A stretch of 64,000 bases of DNA from Blastococcus tunisiensis (GTDB taxonomy: Bacteria; Actinomycetota; Actinomycetes; Mycobacteriales; Geodermatophilaceae): positions 124,001 through 188,000 of the forward strand of contig NZ_FOND01000008.1 of NCBI RefSeq assembly GCF_900112815.1, read 5' to 3'. Below the pieces are notes generated by a model, which had not been told where the DNA came from, searched no databases, and was given only the letters and a program-made list of their open reading frames with translations. This document shows positions 50,028-59,295 of the stretch, piece after piece; positions within the stretch are counted from its first letter, which is position 1, and each line of letters starts with the position of its first letter. A program made the position numbers and the translations under genes.

Positions 50028-50681
50028 ATGAGTGTCCCGCAGCAGCCCGAATCCACGTTGACCGCCGAGGCGACCAGTGACGCCGTCCTGAGCCCGGCCG
50101 ACGGGGGCGAGGGGTCCGCGGACCCGGCGCTCCCCCAGGCGGACGCGGCCAGCGACGACGCCGTCGTCGACCCCGTGGCCAATGGGGCGGAGGAGGACGA
50201 CGAGGCGGACGAGGACGGTGCGGACCTCCTCGTGCGCGAGGGCGACGTGGCCGGTGACTACCTGGAGCGTCTGCTCGACATCCTGGACAAGGACGGCGAC
50301 ATCGACCTCGACGTCGAGGGTGATCGCGCGTCGGTCGCGATCGTCGGCGGGAAGCTGACGGATCTGATCGGCCCTGACGGCGCCACGCTGGAGGCGCTCC
50401 AGGAGCTCACGCGGCTGGCTGTCGCCCAGTCCACGGGCGTGCGCAGCCGGCTGATGCTGGACATCGGCGAGTTCCGCGCCAAGCGCCGTGCCGACCTCAC
50501 CGCCCTGGCCGGCGACACCGCACGCCGGGTGTCCTCCAGCGGCCAGCCGGAGCGGCTGTCCCCGATGAACCCGTTCGAGCGCAAGGTCGTGCACGACGTG
50601 ATCGCCGGGGTGCCGGGGGTGCACAGCGAGTCCGAGGGCGAGGAGCCGAACCGCCGCGTCGTGGTCCTGCCCGACAAGTGA
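50028..50681 (+). CDS. jag: Jag/KhpB RNA-binding protein
   Basis: A 217-residue protein from ATG 50028 after GGGAGGA. An acidic, disordered N-terminus (about 1-75) is followed by a KH domain (LEALQELTRLAVAQSTGVRS region) and an R3H domain (MNPFERKVVHDVIAGVPGVH). The Jag_N domain found in firmicutes is absent, as usual in actinobacteria. It binds RNA with KhpA and may affect cell elongation. It follows yidC in the conserved order. Confidence 0.93.
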   Translation: MSVPQQPESTLTAEATSDAVLSPADGGEGSADPALPQADAASDDAVVDPVANGAEEDDEADEDGADLLVREGDVAGDYLERLLDILDKDGDIDLDVEGDRASVAIVGGKLTDLIGPDGATLEALQELTRLAVAQSTGVRSRLMLDIGEFRAKRRADLTALAGDTARRVSSSGQPERLSPMNPFERKVVHDVIAGVPGVHSESEGEEPNRRVVVLPDK

Positions 50682-50765
50682 CGGACGCGTGAGCGGGCTC
50701 GCGGGTCCACCAGCGGGAGCGCCGCGCGTGCGCAGGCAGTCGACCATCGCTGGCGAGGAGGCGGC

Positions 50766-51449
50766 ATGAGCGATCCGGGGTCCGTCGGAGACGGGGGCGT
50801 ACCGCCCACGCCCGCGGTCGCGGAGGAGCTCTTCGGCCCGGCGTTGCCGGTGGTGGAGCGCTACGTCGTGCAGCTGGCGTCGGAAGGAGTCCTCCGTGGC
50901 CTGATCGGGCCGCGCGAGGTCCCGCGCCTCTGGGAGCGCCACGTCCTCAACAGCGCCGCGGTCGCCGAGGCGGTGCCGCCCGGCGCCCGGGTGGTCGACG
51001 TGGGTTCGGGCGCTGGTCTCCCCGGTATCCCGCTGGGGCTGGCCCGGCCGGACGTGTCGCTCACCCTGGTGGAGCCGATGGCCCGGCGGGTGGAGTTCCT
51101 CGACCAGACCGTCGCGGACCTCTCCGCGGTGGCCGGGTCCGCACTCGCCTGGCGGATCGTCCGGGGCCGGGCCGAGGAGCGCTCGGTGGCCACGGCCGTC
51201 GGACCCGTCGACGTGGTGACCGCCCGGGCGGTCGCTCCGCTGCCCCGGCTGATCGGCTGGTGCCGGGGGTTGATGCGCCCGGGCACCCAGTTGGTCGCCC
51301 TCGTCGGCGCCCGCACGCTCGACGACCTCTCGGCGATGGTCCCGGAGCTCGAGGCCGCGGGGATGCGGGACATCCATCCGCGGGCCGTCGGTGCGGCGCT
51401 GGGGGATGCTGCCACTACCGTGGTGGTCATGACGCGTGGAGCACGGTGA
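50766..51449 (+). CDS. rsmG: RsmG, 16S rRNA (guanine527-N7) methyltransferase
   Basis: A 227-residue methyltransferase. SAM-binding motif RVVDVGSGAGLPGIPLGL, RRVEFLDQTVADL and DVVTARAVAPLPRLIGW define it. It methylates G527 of 16S rRNA, which affects streptomycin sensitivity. Located before parA, as in most bacteria. The gap to parA holds two parS-like palindromes. Confidence 0.95.
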   Translation: MSDPGSVGDGGVPPTPAVAEELFGPALPVVERYVVQLASEGVLRGLIGPREVPRLWERHVLNSAAVAEAVPPGARVVDVGSGAGLPGIPLGLARPDVSLTLVEPMARRVEFLDQTVADLSAVAGSALAWRIVRGRAEERSVATAVGPVDVVTARAVAPLPRLIGWCRGLMRPGTQLVALVGARTLDDLSAMVPELEAAGMRDIHPRAVGAALGDAATTVVVMTRGAR

Positions 51450-51478
51450 CGGCGCTCCCGCTGCACCCCACGATCCGC

Positions 51479-51494
51479 TGTTCCACGTGGAACA
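51479..51494. other. parS-like ParB-binding site 3
   Basis: TGTTCCACGTGGAACA is a perfect 16-bp palindrome in the rsmG-parA gap, the strongest parS candidate because it touches the par genes. Its 14-bp core equals sites 1 and 2. Confidence 0.85.
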
Positions 51495-51513
51495 GGTACA
51501 GCCACACGACCCC

Positions 51514-51527
51514 GTTCCACGTGAAAC
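51514..51527. other. parS-like ParB-binding site 4
   Basis: GTTCCACGTGAAAC, 20 bases after site 3. One half matches the variant, the other the common parS core GTTTCACGTGAAAC, so it links the two forms. Confidence 0.8.
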
Positions 51528-51567
51528 GGCTCGGTACGGTGGAACAGTGCTGCAGGAAGGACCCGCG

Positions 51568-52620
51568 ATGACCGACCCCGGCGAACGGCTGCGCAGCAGT
51601 CTCGCGGCCGACCAGTCGTCCTCGGCGTCCTCGGCGTCCTCGGGCGGTGCCGCCGACTTCGACAGCCCGATCGCGATGGAGGCGCTGCGCGCCACCCGCG
51701 TGCTGCACGCCGCGGACCAGGATCCCTTCCCGGTGCCGAGCCGGATCCGCGTCATCACCATCGCGAACCAGAAGGGCGGGGTCGGCAAGACCACGTCGAC
51801 GGTGAACCTCGGGGTGGCCCTGGCCCTCTACGGGCTGCGGACCCTGGTCATCGACCTCGACCCGCAGGGCAACGCCAGCACCGCCCTCGGGGTCGAGCAC
51901 ACCGTGGGCACGCCGTCGGTGTACGACGCCCTCGTCGGCGACAACTCGCTGGGTGAGGTCGTACACCCCACGACGGCGAGCCCCAAGCTGCTCTGCGTGC
52001 CGGCCACGATCGACCTGGCCGGGGCCGAGATCGAGCTGGTCTCCGTGGTCGCCCGGGAGCACCGCCTCCGCCGGGCGATCGAGGCCTACGTCCACGAGCT
52101 GCCACCCGAGCAGCGGCCGCACTACGTGCTGATCGACTGCCCGCCCTCGCTCGGGCTGTTGACCCTCAACGCGCTGGTCGCCGGCGACGAGGTGCTCATC
52201 CCCATCCAGTGCGAGTACTACGCGCTGGAGGGCCTCGGGCAGCTGCTCAACAACATCGACCTGGTCCGCCAGCACCTGAACCCCGGCATCTCGGTCCGGA
52301 CGATCCTGCTCACCATGTACGACGGGCGCACCAAGCTCGCGGACCAGGTCGCCGACGAGGTCCGCAACCACTTCGGTGACCTCGTGCTCCCCGCCGTGAT
52401 CCCGCGCAACGTCCGCGTGTCGGAGGCGCCGGGCTACGGGCAGTCCGTGCTCACCTACGACCCGGGCTCCCGCGGATCCACCAGCTACGTCGAGGCGGCC
52501 AGGCAGCTCGCCGAGCGTGGCGTGGACCTCCCGCCGCTGGAACGCTCCGGGCTGGCGGGAGCCAACGGTGCTCCCCCGGTCACCGCCCAGTCAACGGTCA
52601 GTGCGCAGGACAGTCAGTGA
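51568..52620 (+). CDS. parA: ParA, chromosome partitioning ATPase
   Basis: A 350-residue ATPase from ATG 51568. A disordered Ser/Ala N-terminus leads to the deviant Walker [21 protein letters not shown]; the family motifs [35 protein letters not shown] and [20 protein letters not shown] follow. It binds nucleoid DNA and positions ParB-parS complexes. The coding end overlaps the parB leader, and the two are co-transcribed. Confidence 0.97.
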   Translation: MTDPGERLRSSLAADQSSSASSASSGGAADFDSPIAMEALRATRVLHAADQDPFPVPSRIRVITIANQKGGVGKTTSTVNLGVALALYGLRTLVIDLDPQGNASTALGVEHTVGTPSVYDALVGDNSLGEVVHPTTASPKLLCVPATIDLAGAEIELVSVVAREHRLRRAIEAYVHELPPEQRPHYVLIDCPPSLGLLTLNALVAGDEVLIPIQCEYYALEGLGQLLNNIDLVRQHLNPGISVRTILLTMYDGRTKLADQVADEVRNHFGDLVLPAVIPRNVRVSEAPGYGQSVLTYDPGSRGSTSYVEAARQLAERGVDLPPLERSGLAGANGAPPVTAQSTVSAQDSQ

Positions 52621-52648
52621 GCAACCCACGGGTGAGCGGAGAGCGGTC

Positions 52649-53722
52649 ATGAGCAAGCGTGGCGGTCTGGGCCGGGGCCTCGCTGCCCTCATCCCCACCA
52701 GCGCTCCCGAGACGGAGCGCCCGTCCCCCGCACCGGAACCGGCCGCAGCTCCGGCGGTGTCCCTGGTGCCCTCGCCGGCCGCCGACGAGCGGGACGGCAC
52801 GACGGACGCTCCGCCCGCCATGTCGGTCCCGGCCTTCGGCACGCCCGTCGCCCCGGTGACACCTCCCGACGACGACGGGGCACTCGGCGTCCCCGGCGCG
52901 CAGCTTCGCGAGGTGGCGGTCACCTCCGTGGTCCCCAACCCGAAGCAGCCGCGGCAGGTCTTCGACGACGAGGCGCTGGAGGAGCTCACGCACAGCGTCA
53001 AGGAGTTCGGGCTGCTCCAGCCGATCGTCGTCCGGGAGAACGTGGGCTTCCCGGGGGAGGGCACCAGCTACGAGCTGATCATGGGCGAGCGGCGGCTGCG
53101 GGCCGCCCGCGCAGCGGGGCTGGAGACCGTGCCCGCCATCGTGCGGGACACCACGGACGACGCCATGCTGCGCGATGCGCTCCTGGAGAACATCCACCGC
53201 GTCCAGCTGAACCCGCTCGAGGAGGCGGCCGCCTACCAGCAGCTGCTGGAGGAGTTCGGCGCGACCCACGAGGAGCTGGCCAGCCGGATCGGCCGGAGCC
53301 GGTCGCAGGTCACCAACACCATCCGGCTGATGAAGCTGCCGGTGAAGGTGCAGACCCGCGTCGCGGCCGGGGTCATCTCCGCCGGCCACGCGCGTGCGCT
53401 GCTCGGACTGGCCGACGCCGAGGCGCAGGACGCCCTGGCGACCCGCATCGTGGCCGAGGGCATGTCGGTCCGCGCGACCGAGGAGGCCGTGGCGATGGCC
53501 GCGGCAGAGCGCCCGGCGGCCAAGCGCCGTACCCGGAACATCAGCGCGCCGGGTGTCGAGGAGCTGGGCTCCCGGCTCTCCGATCGCTTCGAGACCAAGG
53601 TCAAGATCCAGATCGGCCGCTCGAAGGGGAAGATCGTCGTCGAGTTCGGCTCCGTCGACGACTTGCAGCGGATCATCGGCGTCATGGCCCCGGAGATCAC
53701 CGGGCGCCGTCCGGAGGGCTGA
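52649..53722 (+). CDS. parB: ParB, chromosome partitioning protein
   Basis: A 357-residue protein from ATG 52649 after GGAGA. An N-terminal [14 protein letters not shown], then the ParB/Srx CTPase domain with [20 protein letters not shown] and the [15 protein letters not shown] motif, the HTH ([20 protein letters not shown]) that reads parS, and the C-terminal dimer domain. It loads on parS and spreads as a CTP-dependent clamp. It is followed by a strong hairpin terminator. Confidence 0.97.
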   Translation: MSKRGGLGRGLAALIPTSAPETERPSPAPEPAAAPAVSLVPSPAADERDGTTDAPPAMSVPAFGTPVAPVTPPDDDGALGVPGAQLREVAVTSVVPNPKQPRQVFDDEALEELTHSVKEFGLLQPIVVRENVGFPGEGTSYELIMGERRLRAARAAGLETVPAIVRDTTDDAMLRDALLENIHRVQLNPLEEAAAYQQLLEEFGATHEELASRIGRSRSQVTNTIRLMKLPVKVQTRVAAGVISAGHARALLGLADAEAQDALATRIVAEGMSVRATEEAVAMAAAERPAAKRRTRNISAPGVEELGSRLSDRFETKVKIQIGRSKGKIVVEFGSVDDLQRIIGVMAPEITGRRPEG

Positions 53723-53737
53723 TCAGCCGTCACCAGC

Positions 53738-53780
53738 GAGAAAGGCCGGTTTACGTCACTGACGTAAACCGGCCTTTCTC
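53738..53780. terminator. bidirectional terminator between parB and ddl
   Basis: A perfect 21-bp inverted repeat, GAGAAAGGCCGGTTTACGTCA with its complement, has one base between the arms; the middle TTTACGTCACTGACGTAAA is AT-richer than its surroundings. It separates convergent genes. Confidence 0.93.
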
Positions 53781-53813
53781 GTGCCGCTCGGATCGGGGTG
53801 GTGGGAGGAGGCG

Positions 53814-54824
53814 TCAGCGCGCCGATCCGGCGCGCCGGGCAAGCAGCTGGGCCAGGACGTCGCCGAGCTCGTAGCCGGCGGTCTCGACCGACATCGGGAA
53901 CATCGAGGTCTCGGTGAGTCCCGGCGACACGTTCACCTCGAGGAAGTGCACCTCGCCGTCCGGCGTGACGATGGCGTCGGTCCGGGACAGGTCGGCCAGC
54001 CCCAGGACGCGGTGCACCGTGACGGCGAGCTCGGCGGCGCGGGCGGCGACGGCGTCGGAGACCCGGGCGGGCACGTGGTACTCGGTCAGCCCCGGGGTGT
54101 ACCGCGCGGTGTAGTCGAACACACCCGACGCCGGCACGATCTCGACCGCCGGCAGCGCCTGCGGACCCTCCCCCAGGTCGATGACCGAGATCGCCAGCTC
54201 CACCCCGTCGACGTAGCGCTCCACCATGACGGAATCGCCGTAGGCGAAGCAGCTGACCATCGCCGCGGGCAGGTCCTCGACGTTGCTGACCTTCTGCACC
54301 CCGAGGGCCGACCCGCCCGACGCCGGCTTCACGATCAGCGGCAGCCCGAGCCGGGCGACCATCAGATCGAGGACGGCGCCGGCACCGAGCTCGCGGAAGG
54401 TGCTGTGCGGCAGCGCCACCCAGTCCGGCGTCGCGGCGCCGGCTGCCCGCACCACCGACTTGGCGGCCGGCTTGTCCCACGCGAGCCGGCAAGCGGCGGC
54501 CGGGGAGCCCACGTACGGGACACCGGCCAGGTCGAGGACCGCCCGCAGGGCTCCGTCCTCCCCCGTCGCTCCGTGCAGCGCGATGAACACCGCGTCGGTC
54601 GGGGAGGCGGCGAGGCCGGGGAGCAGGTCGGCGTCCGCGTCCCGGATCTCGGCGTCCACGCCGGCCCGGACGAGCTCCTCCCACACCTGGGTGCCCGAGG
54701 ACAGGCTGACCTCGCGCTCGAAGGTCAGGCCACCGCTGAGGACGACCGCGCGCAGGCCGGAGTGGTCGGCCGCGCCGGACGCGGGGGTCGTCGCCGTCGG
54801 CCGTCCGGCTGAGGGATGGGTCAT
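53814..54824 (-). CDS. ddl: D-alanine-D-alanine ligase
   Basis: A 336-residue ATP-grasp enzyme from ATG 54824. LRAVVLSGGLTFEREVSLSS, IALHGATGEDGALRAVLDLA, PLIVKPASGGSALGVQKVSN and HFLEVNVSPGLTETSMFPMS match Ddl. It joins D-Ala to D-Ala for peptidoglycan. The short length (about 336) is normal. Its ATG overlaps the aminotransferase stop by four bases. This gene is not in the usual parB neighbourhood of Mycobacterium, and a second ddl may exist elsewhere. Confidence 0.9.
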   Translation of the reverse strand: MTHPSAGRPTATTPASGAADHSGLRAVVLSGGLTFEREVSLSSGTQVWEELVRAGVDAEIRDADADLLPGLAASPTDAVFIALHGATGEDGALRAVLDLAGVPYVGSPAAACRLAWDKPAAKSVVRAAGAATPDWVALPHSTFRELGAGAVLDLMVARLGLPLIVKPASGGSALGVQKVSNVEDLPAAMVSCFAYGDSVMVERYVDGVELAISVIDLGEGPQALPAVEIVPASGVFDYTARYTPGLTEYHVPARVSDAVAARAAELAVTVHRVLGLADLSRTDAIVTPDGEVHFLEVNVSPGLTETSMFPMSVETAGYELGDVLAQLLARRAGSAR

Positions 54825-56269
54825 GCCCGTCCGTCCTCGTAGGTGTCGCTGTTGGCCGGCCCGACGATGGTGCCGGAGCCGCTGAACGGGGCGTCCGCCC
54901 CGGCCGCGGGGCGGACGGCGCGGAAGCTGCCGGTGTCCACGGCGTCGAACGTGGAGTGCAGGTCCAGCTCGGCCTCGATGACCCGGGCCAGCCGGCGCAC
55001 GCCCTCCCGGATCTGGTCCGGTTCGGGGTAGCAGTAGGACAGCCGCATGAACTCCCGGCCGCTGCCGTCGGCGTAGAACCCGATACCCGGTACGTAGGCC
55101 ACCAGCGCGTTCACCGCGCGGGGCTGCATGAGCTTGGCGTCCAGACCGTGCGGCAGCTTCAGCCACACGTAGAAGCCGCCGTCGGGGCGGGTCCAGGTGG
55201 TGCCGGCCGGCATCAGCGTCTCGAGCGATTCCAGGGTGGCGTCCCGGCGCTCGCGGTACAGCTCGGTGAACAGCTTGATCTGCTCCCGCCAGGGCTGGGT
55301 GTCCAGGTACCGGGCGACGGCGTACTGGGTGAGCGACGGCGGGCAGAGCACCTGCGCCTCGGTGGCCAGGACCAGCTTCTCCCGGACGGCGAGCGGGGCG
55401 AGCACCCAGCCCACCCGCAGGCCCGGGGAGAAGGTCTTGGAGAACGAGCCGAGGTAGATGACCCGCTGGGAGTCCCGGGCGCGCAGCGCGCGCAGCGGCT
55501 CGTGCTCGAAGCCCAGCAGGCCGTACGGGTTGTCCTCGATGACGAGCAGGTCGTGCCGCTCGGCGATGGCCATGATCGCCTCGCGCCGCGGCTCGGTCAG
55601 CGTGACGCCGGCGGGGTTGTGGAAGTTCGGCACGGTGTACAGGAACTTGACCCGGTCCCCGGCCGCCCGGCAGGCGACGAGCGCCTCCTCGAGGGCCTCC
55701 GGGATCAGCCCGTCGTCGTCCATCGCGACGTGCCGGACCCGGGCCTCGGCGGACTGGAAGACGCCGAGCGCGCCGACGTAGGACGGGGCCTCGGCGAGGA
55801 TCACGTCGCCCGGGTCGACGAAGACGCGGGTGACGAGGTCGAGCGCCTGCTGGGAGCCGACGGTGACGACGACCTCGCTCGGTGAGGCGTCGGTGATGCC
55901 CTCCAGGGCCATGACATCGCAGATCCGCTCGCGCAGCCGCGGGTCACCCTGTCCGGAGCCGTACTGCAGGGTCTGCGCGCCCATGCCGGAGACCAGCTCG
56001 CCGATCATCGAACCGACGGCGTCCAGCGGCAGCGCCGTGACCGCGGGCATGCCGCCGGCCAGGGAGACCACCTCCGGCCGGCTCACGACGGAGAAGAGGG
56101 CGCGGATCTCCGAGGACTTCATGCCGTGGGTGCGTGCTGCGTACCGGTCGGCCAGGGGGTCCAGCCGCGGATGCCGCGGGACGACGTGGGGATGCGCACC
56201 GTGCGTCAGGTGCGTCCCCGGCTGACCGGGACCGGCGGGTGGGCCGGGCGGAGTGGTGGGCACCTTCAC
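54821..56269 (-). CDS. class I PLP-dependent aminotransferase (MocR-less, LysN-like)
   Basis: A 482-residue aminotransferase from GTG 56269; a second GTG at 56263 may be used. Key motifs: VVSLAGGMPAVTALPLDAV, LQYGSGQGDPRLRERICDVM, VPNFHNPAGVTLTEPRREAI, EDNPYGLLGFEHEP, the lysine in LGSFSKTFSPGLRVGWV, and RPDGGFYVWLKLPHGL. It resembles alpha-aminoadipate/valine-type enzymes with no GntR domain. A TACACT -10-like site lies seven bases before GTG 56263, suggesting a leaderless start. Coupled by overlap to ddl. Substrate not known. Confidence 0.92.
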   Translation of the reverse strand: MKVPTTPPGPPAGPGQPGTHLTHGAHPHVVPRHPRLDPLADRYAARTHGMKSSEIRALFSVVSRPEVVSLAGGMPAVTALPLDAVGSMIGELVSGMGAQTLQYGSGQGDPRLRERICDVMALEGITDASPSEVVVTVGSQQALDLVTRVFVDPGDVILAEAPSYVGALGVFQSAEARVRHVAMDDDGLIPEALEEALVACRAAGDRVKFLYTVPNFHNPAGVTLTEPRREAIMAIAERHDLLVIEDNPYGLLGFEHEPLRALRARDSQRVIYLGSFSKTFSPGLRVGWVLAPLAVREKLVLATEAQVLCPPSLTQYAVARYLDTQPWREQIKLFTELYRERRDATLESLETLMPAGTTWTRPDGGFYVWLKLPHGLDAKLMQPRAVNALVAYVPGIGFYADGSGREFMRLSYCYPEPDQIREGVRRLARVIEAELDLHSTFDAVDTGSFRAVRPAAGADAPFSGSGTIVGPANSDTYEDGRA

Positions 56270-56366
56270 GAGTGTAAGGACGTGGCGACCGAGCGGGACC
56301 GGGCCTCCCGCCCCGAGTGGACTGCACCACCGGCCGTCCGCCGGACGACGAGGCGGCCAGGAACCG

Positions 56367-57554
56367 TCAGATCCGCTCCGGCAGCACGAAGGTGCCGGTC
56401 TGGAGGTCGGCCTCGGCGGGCAGGTAGAGCCGCTGGACGGCGGCCAGGACGGCGGAGGCGACGGCGCTCCGGACGCGGGCGTCCAGCAGGAGCAGCCGGT
56501 CGACCGGGTGGGACAGGTAGCCGCAGTCCAGCCGGACCGCCGGCATCCGGGTCATCCGGAGGGTGCCCCAGGTCTTGGGGTGCGAGCCCAGGTCGAGCAT
56601 GCCGGTACGGGCGAGGACCTCGCGGCGCGCGAGGTTGGCGAACTGCTCGCCGACCGTGGAGGAGGCGCCGGAACCGGTGCCGTAGTAGTAGCTGGCCACG
56701 CCGCGCGCGTGCTCGGAACCGTGCGAGTCCAGGTGCAGGGCGATGAACAGGTCGGCGCGGGCGTCGTTGGCGAAGGCGGTGCGCTCGGCCGCCGACGGGT
56801 TCTGGTCCCTGCCGCGCGTGAGGTACACCCCGGCCCCGGCCGCGGCGAGCCGCCCCTCGATGCGCGAGGCCAGGTCGAAGACGAGGTCGGACTCGGTGGT
56901 CTCCCCCTGGGTGTAGCCGGCGTCCTCGCCGCCGTGGCCCGGGTCGACCACGATGCGGCGGCCGATCAGGTGCGGCCCGCTCTCGACGAAGGAGGCGCTC
57001 TGCCGGAGGAGCTGCGGCCGCCCGCCGGTGACCTTGCGGCCGAGCTGGCGCAGGGCACGGAGGGTCGCCGGCCCGCACGTGCCGTCGGAGGTGAGGCCGT
57101 AGTCGCGCTGGAAGGCCCGGAGGCCGCTCTCGGTCCCGGGCCCGAAGACCCCGTCCACCGGTCCGGCGTCGTAGCCGAGCTCGTGCACGCGCTCCTGCAG
57201 GGTGATGACGTCGTCGCCGCGGACCGGTCGCTCCGGGTCGTAGCGCAGCAGCCGGTCCCCCAGCGACCAGCGGGCCTCGTTCAGGGCCCGGTAGGTCTCC
57301 TCGCCGACCCGCCCGTCCACCGACAGCCCGCGGTCCTGCTGGAAGTGCCGGACGGCCAGCTCGGTGGCCTGGTCGTAGACCGCCGAGTCCAGCGCCACGT
57401 CGGGAAGGGTGGCCATGGCGTGCGGCGGGCGGGGGACGGCGGTGCCGTCGACGTCCGGCAGCAGGCCCAGGCTTCGTAGCGCCGTCTGCACGTCCGCGAC
57501 GGCGGCACCACGGTCCCCGAGCCTGAGGATCTGCATGCGGCTGTCGGCTCCCAT
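56367..57554 (-). CDS. cwlM: CwlM-like N-acetylmuramoyl-L-alanine amidase family regulator
   Basis: A 395-residue protein from ATG 57554 after AGGA, no signal peptide. Two peptidoglycan-binding domains (about 10-90 and 110-170) precede an amidase_3 domain. The zinc ligands H207, E221 and H274 are kept (DPGHGGEDAG, TESDLVFD, ALHLDSHG), but the catalytic Glu is replaced by Asp (D343, RLDCGYLSHP). Mycobacterial CwlM is cytoplasmic and inactive as a hydrolase; phosphorylated by PknB it activates MurA and binds FhaA/MurJ. All partners except murA are in this window. Confidence 0.92.
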   Translation of the reverse strand: MGADSRMQILRLGDRGAAVADVQTALRSLGLLPDVDGTAVPRPPHAMATLPDVALDSAVYDQATELAVRHFQQDRGLSVDGRVGEETYRALNEARWSLGDRLLRYDPERPVRGDDVITLQERVHELGYDAGPVDGVFGPGTESGLRAFQRDYGLTSDGTCGPATLRALRQLGRKVTGGRPQLLRQSASFVESGPHLIGRRIVVDPGHGGEDAGYTQGETTESDLVFDLASRIEGRLAAAGAGVYLTRGRDQNPSAAERTAFANDARADLFIALHLDSHGSEHARGVASYYYGTGSGASSTVGEQFANLARREVLARTGMLDLGSHPKTWGTLRMTRMPAVRLDCGYLSHPVDRLLLLDARVRSAVASAVLAAVQRLYLPAEADLQTGTFVLPERI

Positions 57555-57633
57555 CGTGTCCTGATTGTCGTCCCCCCGGCCGTTCCCGGCCCAGCGGGGG
57601 TGCATCCGGACGAAGGAGGGCCCACCCGGCGAG

Positions 57634-57686
57634 GGCCCCGCTGCCCCCGCCACTCGCGCGCTCGCGGCGGGGTCTGCAGTGGGGCC
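57634..57686. repeat. gene-end hairpin element, copy before trxA end
   Basis: An outer stem GGCCCCGCTGC (57634-57644) pairs with 57676-57686 (one G-U); an inner stem CCCCGCC (57645-57651) pairs with GGCGGGG (57666-57672). The loop ACTCGCGCGCTCGC is the family core in the other orientation. It lies in the trxA-cwlM gap. Confidence 0.65.
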
Positions 57687-57734
57687 GATCCCGGATGGGC
57701 CCGTTCGTGACCCGGCGTCACCGGGCCTGGCGGC

Positions 57735-58061
57735 TCAGAGGTAGTCGGCGAGGTCGTTGAGGATCGCGCCCTTGGGCTTGGCGCCGATGATGCTCTTGAC
57801 CGGCTTGCCGCCCTGGAACACCGTCATCGTCGGGATCGACATGACCTGGTAGTCGCGGGCGATCTGCGGGTTCTCGTCGATGTTGAGCTTGGCGATCGTG
57901 AGCTTGTCGCCGTGCTCGGCGGCGATCTCCTCGAGGACCGGGGCGACCATCTTGCAGGGGCCGCACCACTCCGCCCAGAAGTCCACGAGCACGGGCTTGT
58001 CGCTGCCCAGCACCTCGTTGGCGAAGCTGGTGTCGGTCACCGTGACGGTGTTGCCTGCCAT
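57735..58061 (-). CDS. trxA: TrxA, thioredoxin
   Basis: A 108-residue thioredoxin from ATG 58061 after AGGGAGA. VLVDFWAEWCGPCKMVAPVL holds the WCGPC active site, and the cis-Pro is in VMSIPTMTVFQGG. It reduces protein disulfides using TrxB, encoded just upstream on the same strand. Confidence 0.97.
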   Translation of the reverse strand: MAGNTVTVTDTSFANEVLGSDKPVLVDFWAEWCGPCKMVAPVLEEIAAEHGDKLTIAKLNIDENPQIARDYQVMSIPTMTVFQGGKPVKSIIGAKPKGAILNDLADYL

Positions 58062-58145
58062 GGGTCGTTCTCCCTTGTCTCGGCTTGCTGGAGTGCCTGT
58101 CGGGGTCAACCGACGGGCGGGTGGATGTATGCCCGGGCGGGCGCC

Positions 58146-59156
58146 TCAGCGCTCGTCGAACGTGTCGGCCAGCCAGCGCTCGGCGTCGATCGCCGCAGCG
58201 GCGCCGGTGCCGGCCGAGGTGATGGCCTGCCGGTAGATGTGGTCGACGACGTCGCCGCAGGCGAACACGCCATCGATGTTGGTGCGGGTGGACGGGTGCT
58301 CCACCTGGATGTAGCCCTCGTCGTCGAGCTTGAGCTGCCCGGCGAACAGCTCGCTGCGCGGGTCGTGCCCGATCGCGACGAACAGGCCGCTGACCGGCAG
58401 CGTCTCGGTGCCACCGGTGGCGGTGTCGGTCAGCTCGACCGCCGAGACGGTGGAGTCGCCCAGCACCTCGGTGACCTGCTTGCCCAGCGCCCAGCGGATC
58501 TTGGCGTTGTCCTGCGCGCGCTTCTGCATGATCTTCGAGGCGCGGAGCTCGTCGCGCCGGTGCACCACGGTGACGCTCTTGGCGAAGCGGGTGAGGAAGG
58601 TGGCCTCCTCCATCGCCGAGTCGCCGCCGCCGACCACGGCGATGTCCTGGTCGCGGAAGAAGAAGCCGTCGCAGGTGGCGCAGGCGGACACGCCCCGGCC
58701 GAGGAGGCGCTGCTCGTTCTCCAACCCGAGGTACCGGTACTTCGACCCGGTGGCCACGATGACGGCGTGGGCGCGGAAGACCTCGCTGCCGACCTTGACG
58801 ATCTTGGGCTCGGCGGTCAGGTCGACCTCGGTGACGTCGCGCGGCTCCAGCTGGGCCCCGAACTTCTCCGCCTGCGTCCGCATGTCGTCCATCAGCTGCG
58901 GCCCCTGGATCCCCTCCGGGAAACCGGGGAAGTTCTCCACCTCGGTGGTGGTCATGAGCGCACCGCCGAACTGGGAACCCTCGAACACCAGCGGGTGGAG
59001 GTTCGCGCGGGCGGCGTACGTGGCTGCGGTGTAACCAGCCGGGCCGGACCCGATGATGATCAGGTCACGAACACCGTCGTGCTCGGCGGGCGGGATCACG
59101 GGATCCTCGATCTCGCCCGTCGTCACGGCGGGACCGGGGGTCGGGAAATCAGTCAC
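58146..59156 (-). CDS. trxB: TrxB, thioredoxin-disulfide reductase
   Basis: A 336-residue flavoprotein from GTG 59156; GTGs at 59165 and 59171 are alternatives. FAD site [20 protein letters not shown], redox pair in [16 protein letters not shown] motif [15 protein letters not shown] and [20 protein letters not shown]. It transfers electrons from NADPH to thioredoxin. It is 84 bases before trxA. In Streptomyces and Mycobacterium sigM lies between the pseudokinase and trxB; here there is no sigM gene. Confidence 0.96.
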   Translation of the reverse strand: MTDFPTPGPAVTTGEIEDPVIPPAEHDGVRDLIIIGSGPAGYTAATYAARANLHPLVFEGSQFGGALMTTTEVENFPGFPEGIQGPQLMDDMRTQAEKFGAQLEPRDVTEVDLTAEPKIVKVGSEVFRAHAVIVATGSKYRYLGLENEQRLLGRGVSACATCDGFFFRDQDIAVVGGGDSAMEEATFLTRFAKSVTVVHRRDELRASKIMQKRAQDNAKIRWALGKQVTEVLGDSTVSAVELTDTATGGTETLPVSGLFVAIGHDPRSELFAGQLKLDDEGYIQVEHPSTRTNIDGVFACGDVVDHIYRQAITSAGTGAAAAIDAERWLADTFDER

Positions 59157-59295
59157 GGGCTGCACAACCACCGATCGTAGGGGTCGCATTCCCCGCCGCG
59201 CTGCCCCTTGCCGGTGGCTGCACCGCGCCGGGGCACCCCCCGTGCACCCCGGCGGCGCGGCTCCGGACCCGCGCGCGCCAGGAGGAGGGAAACGC

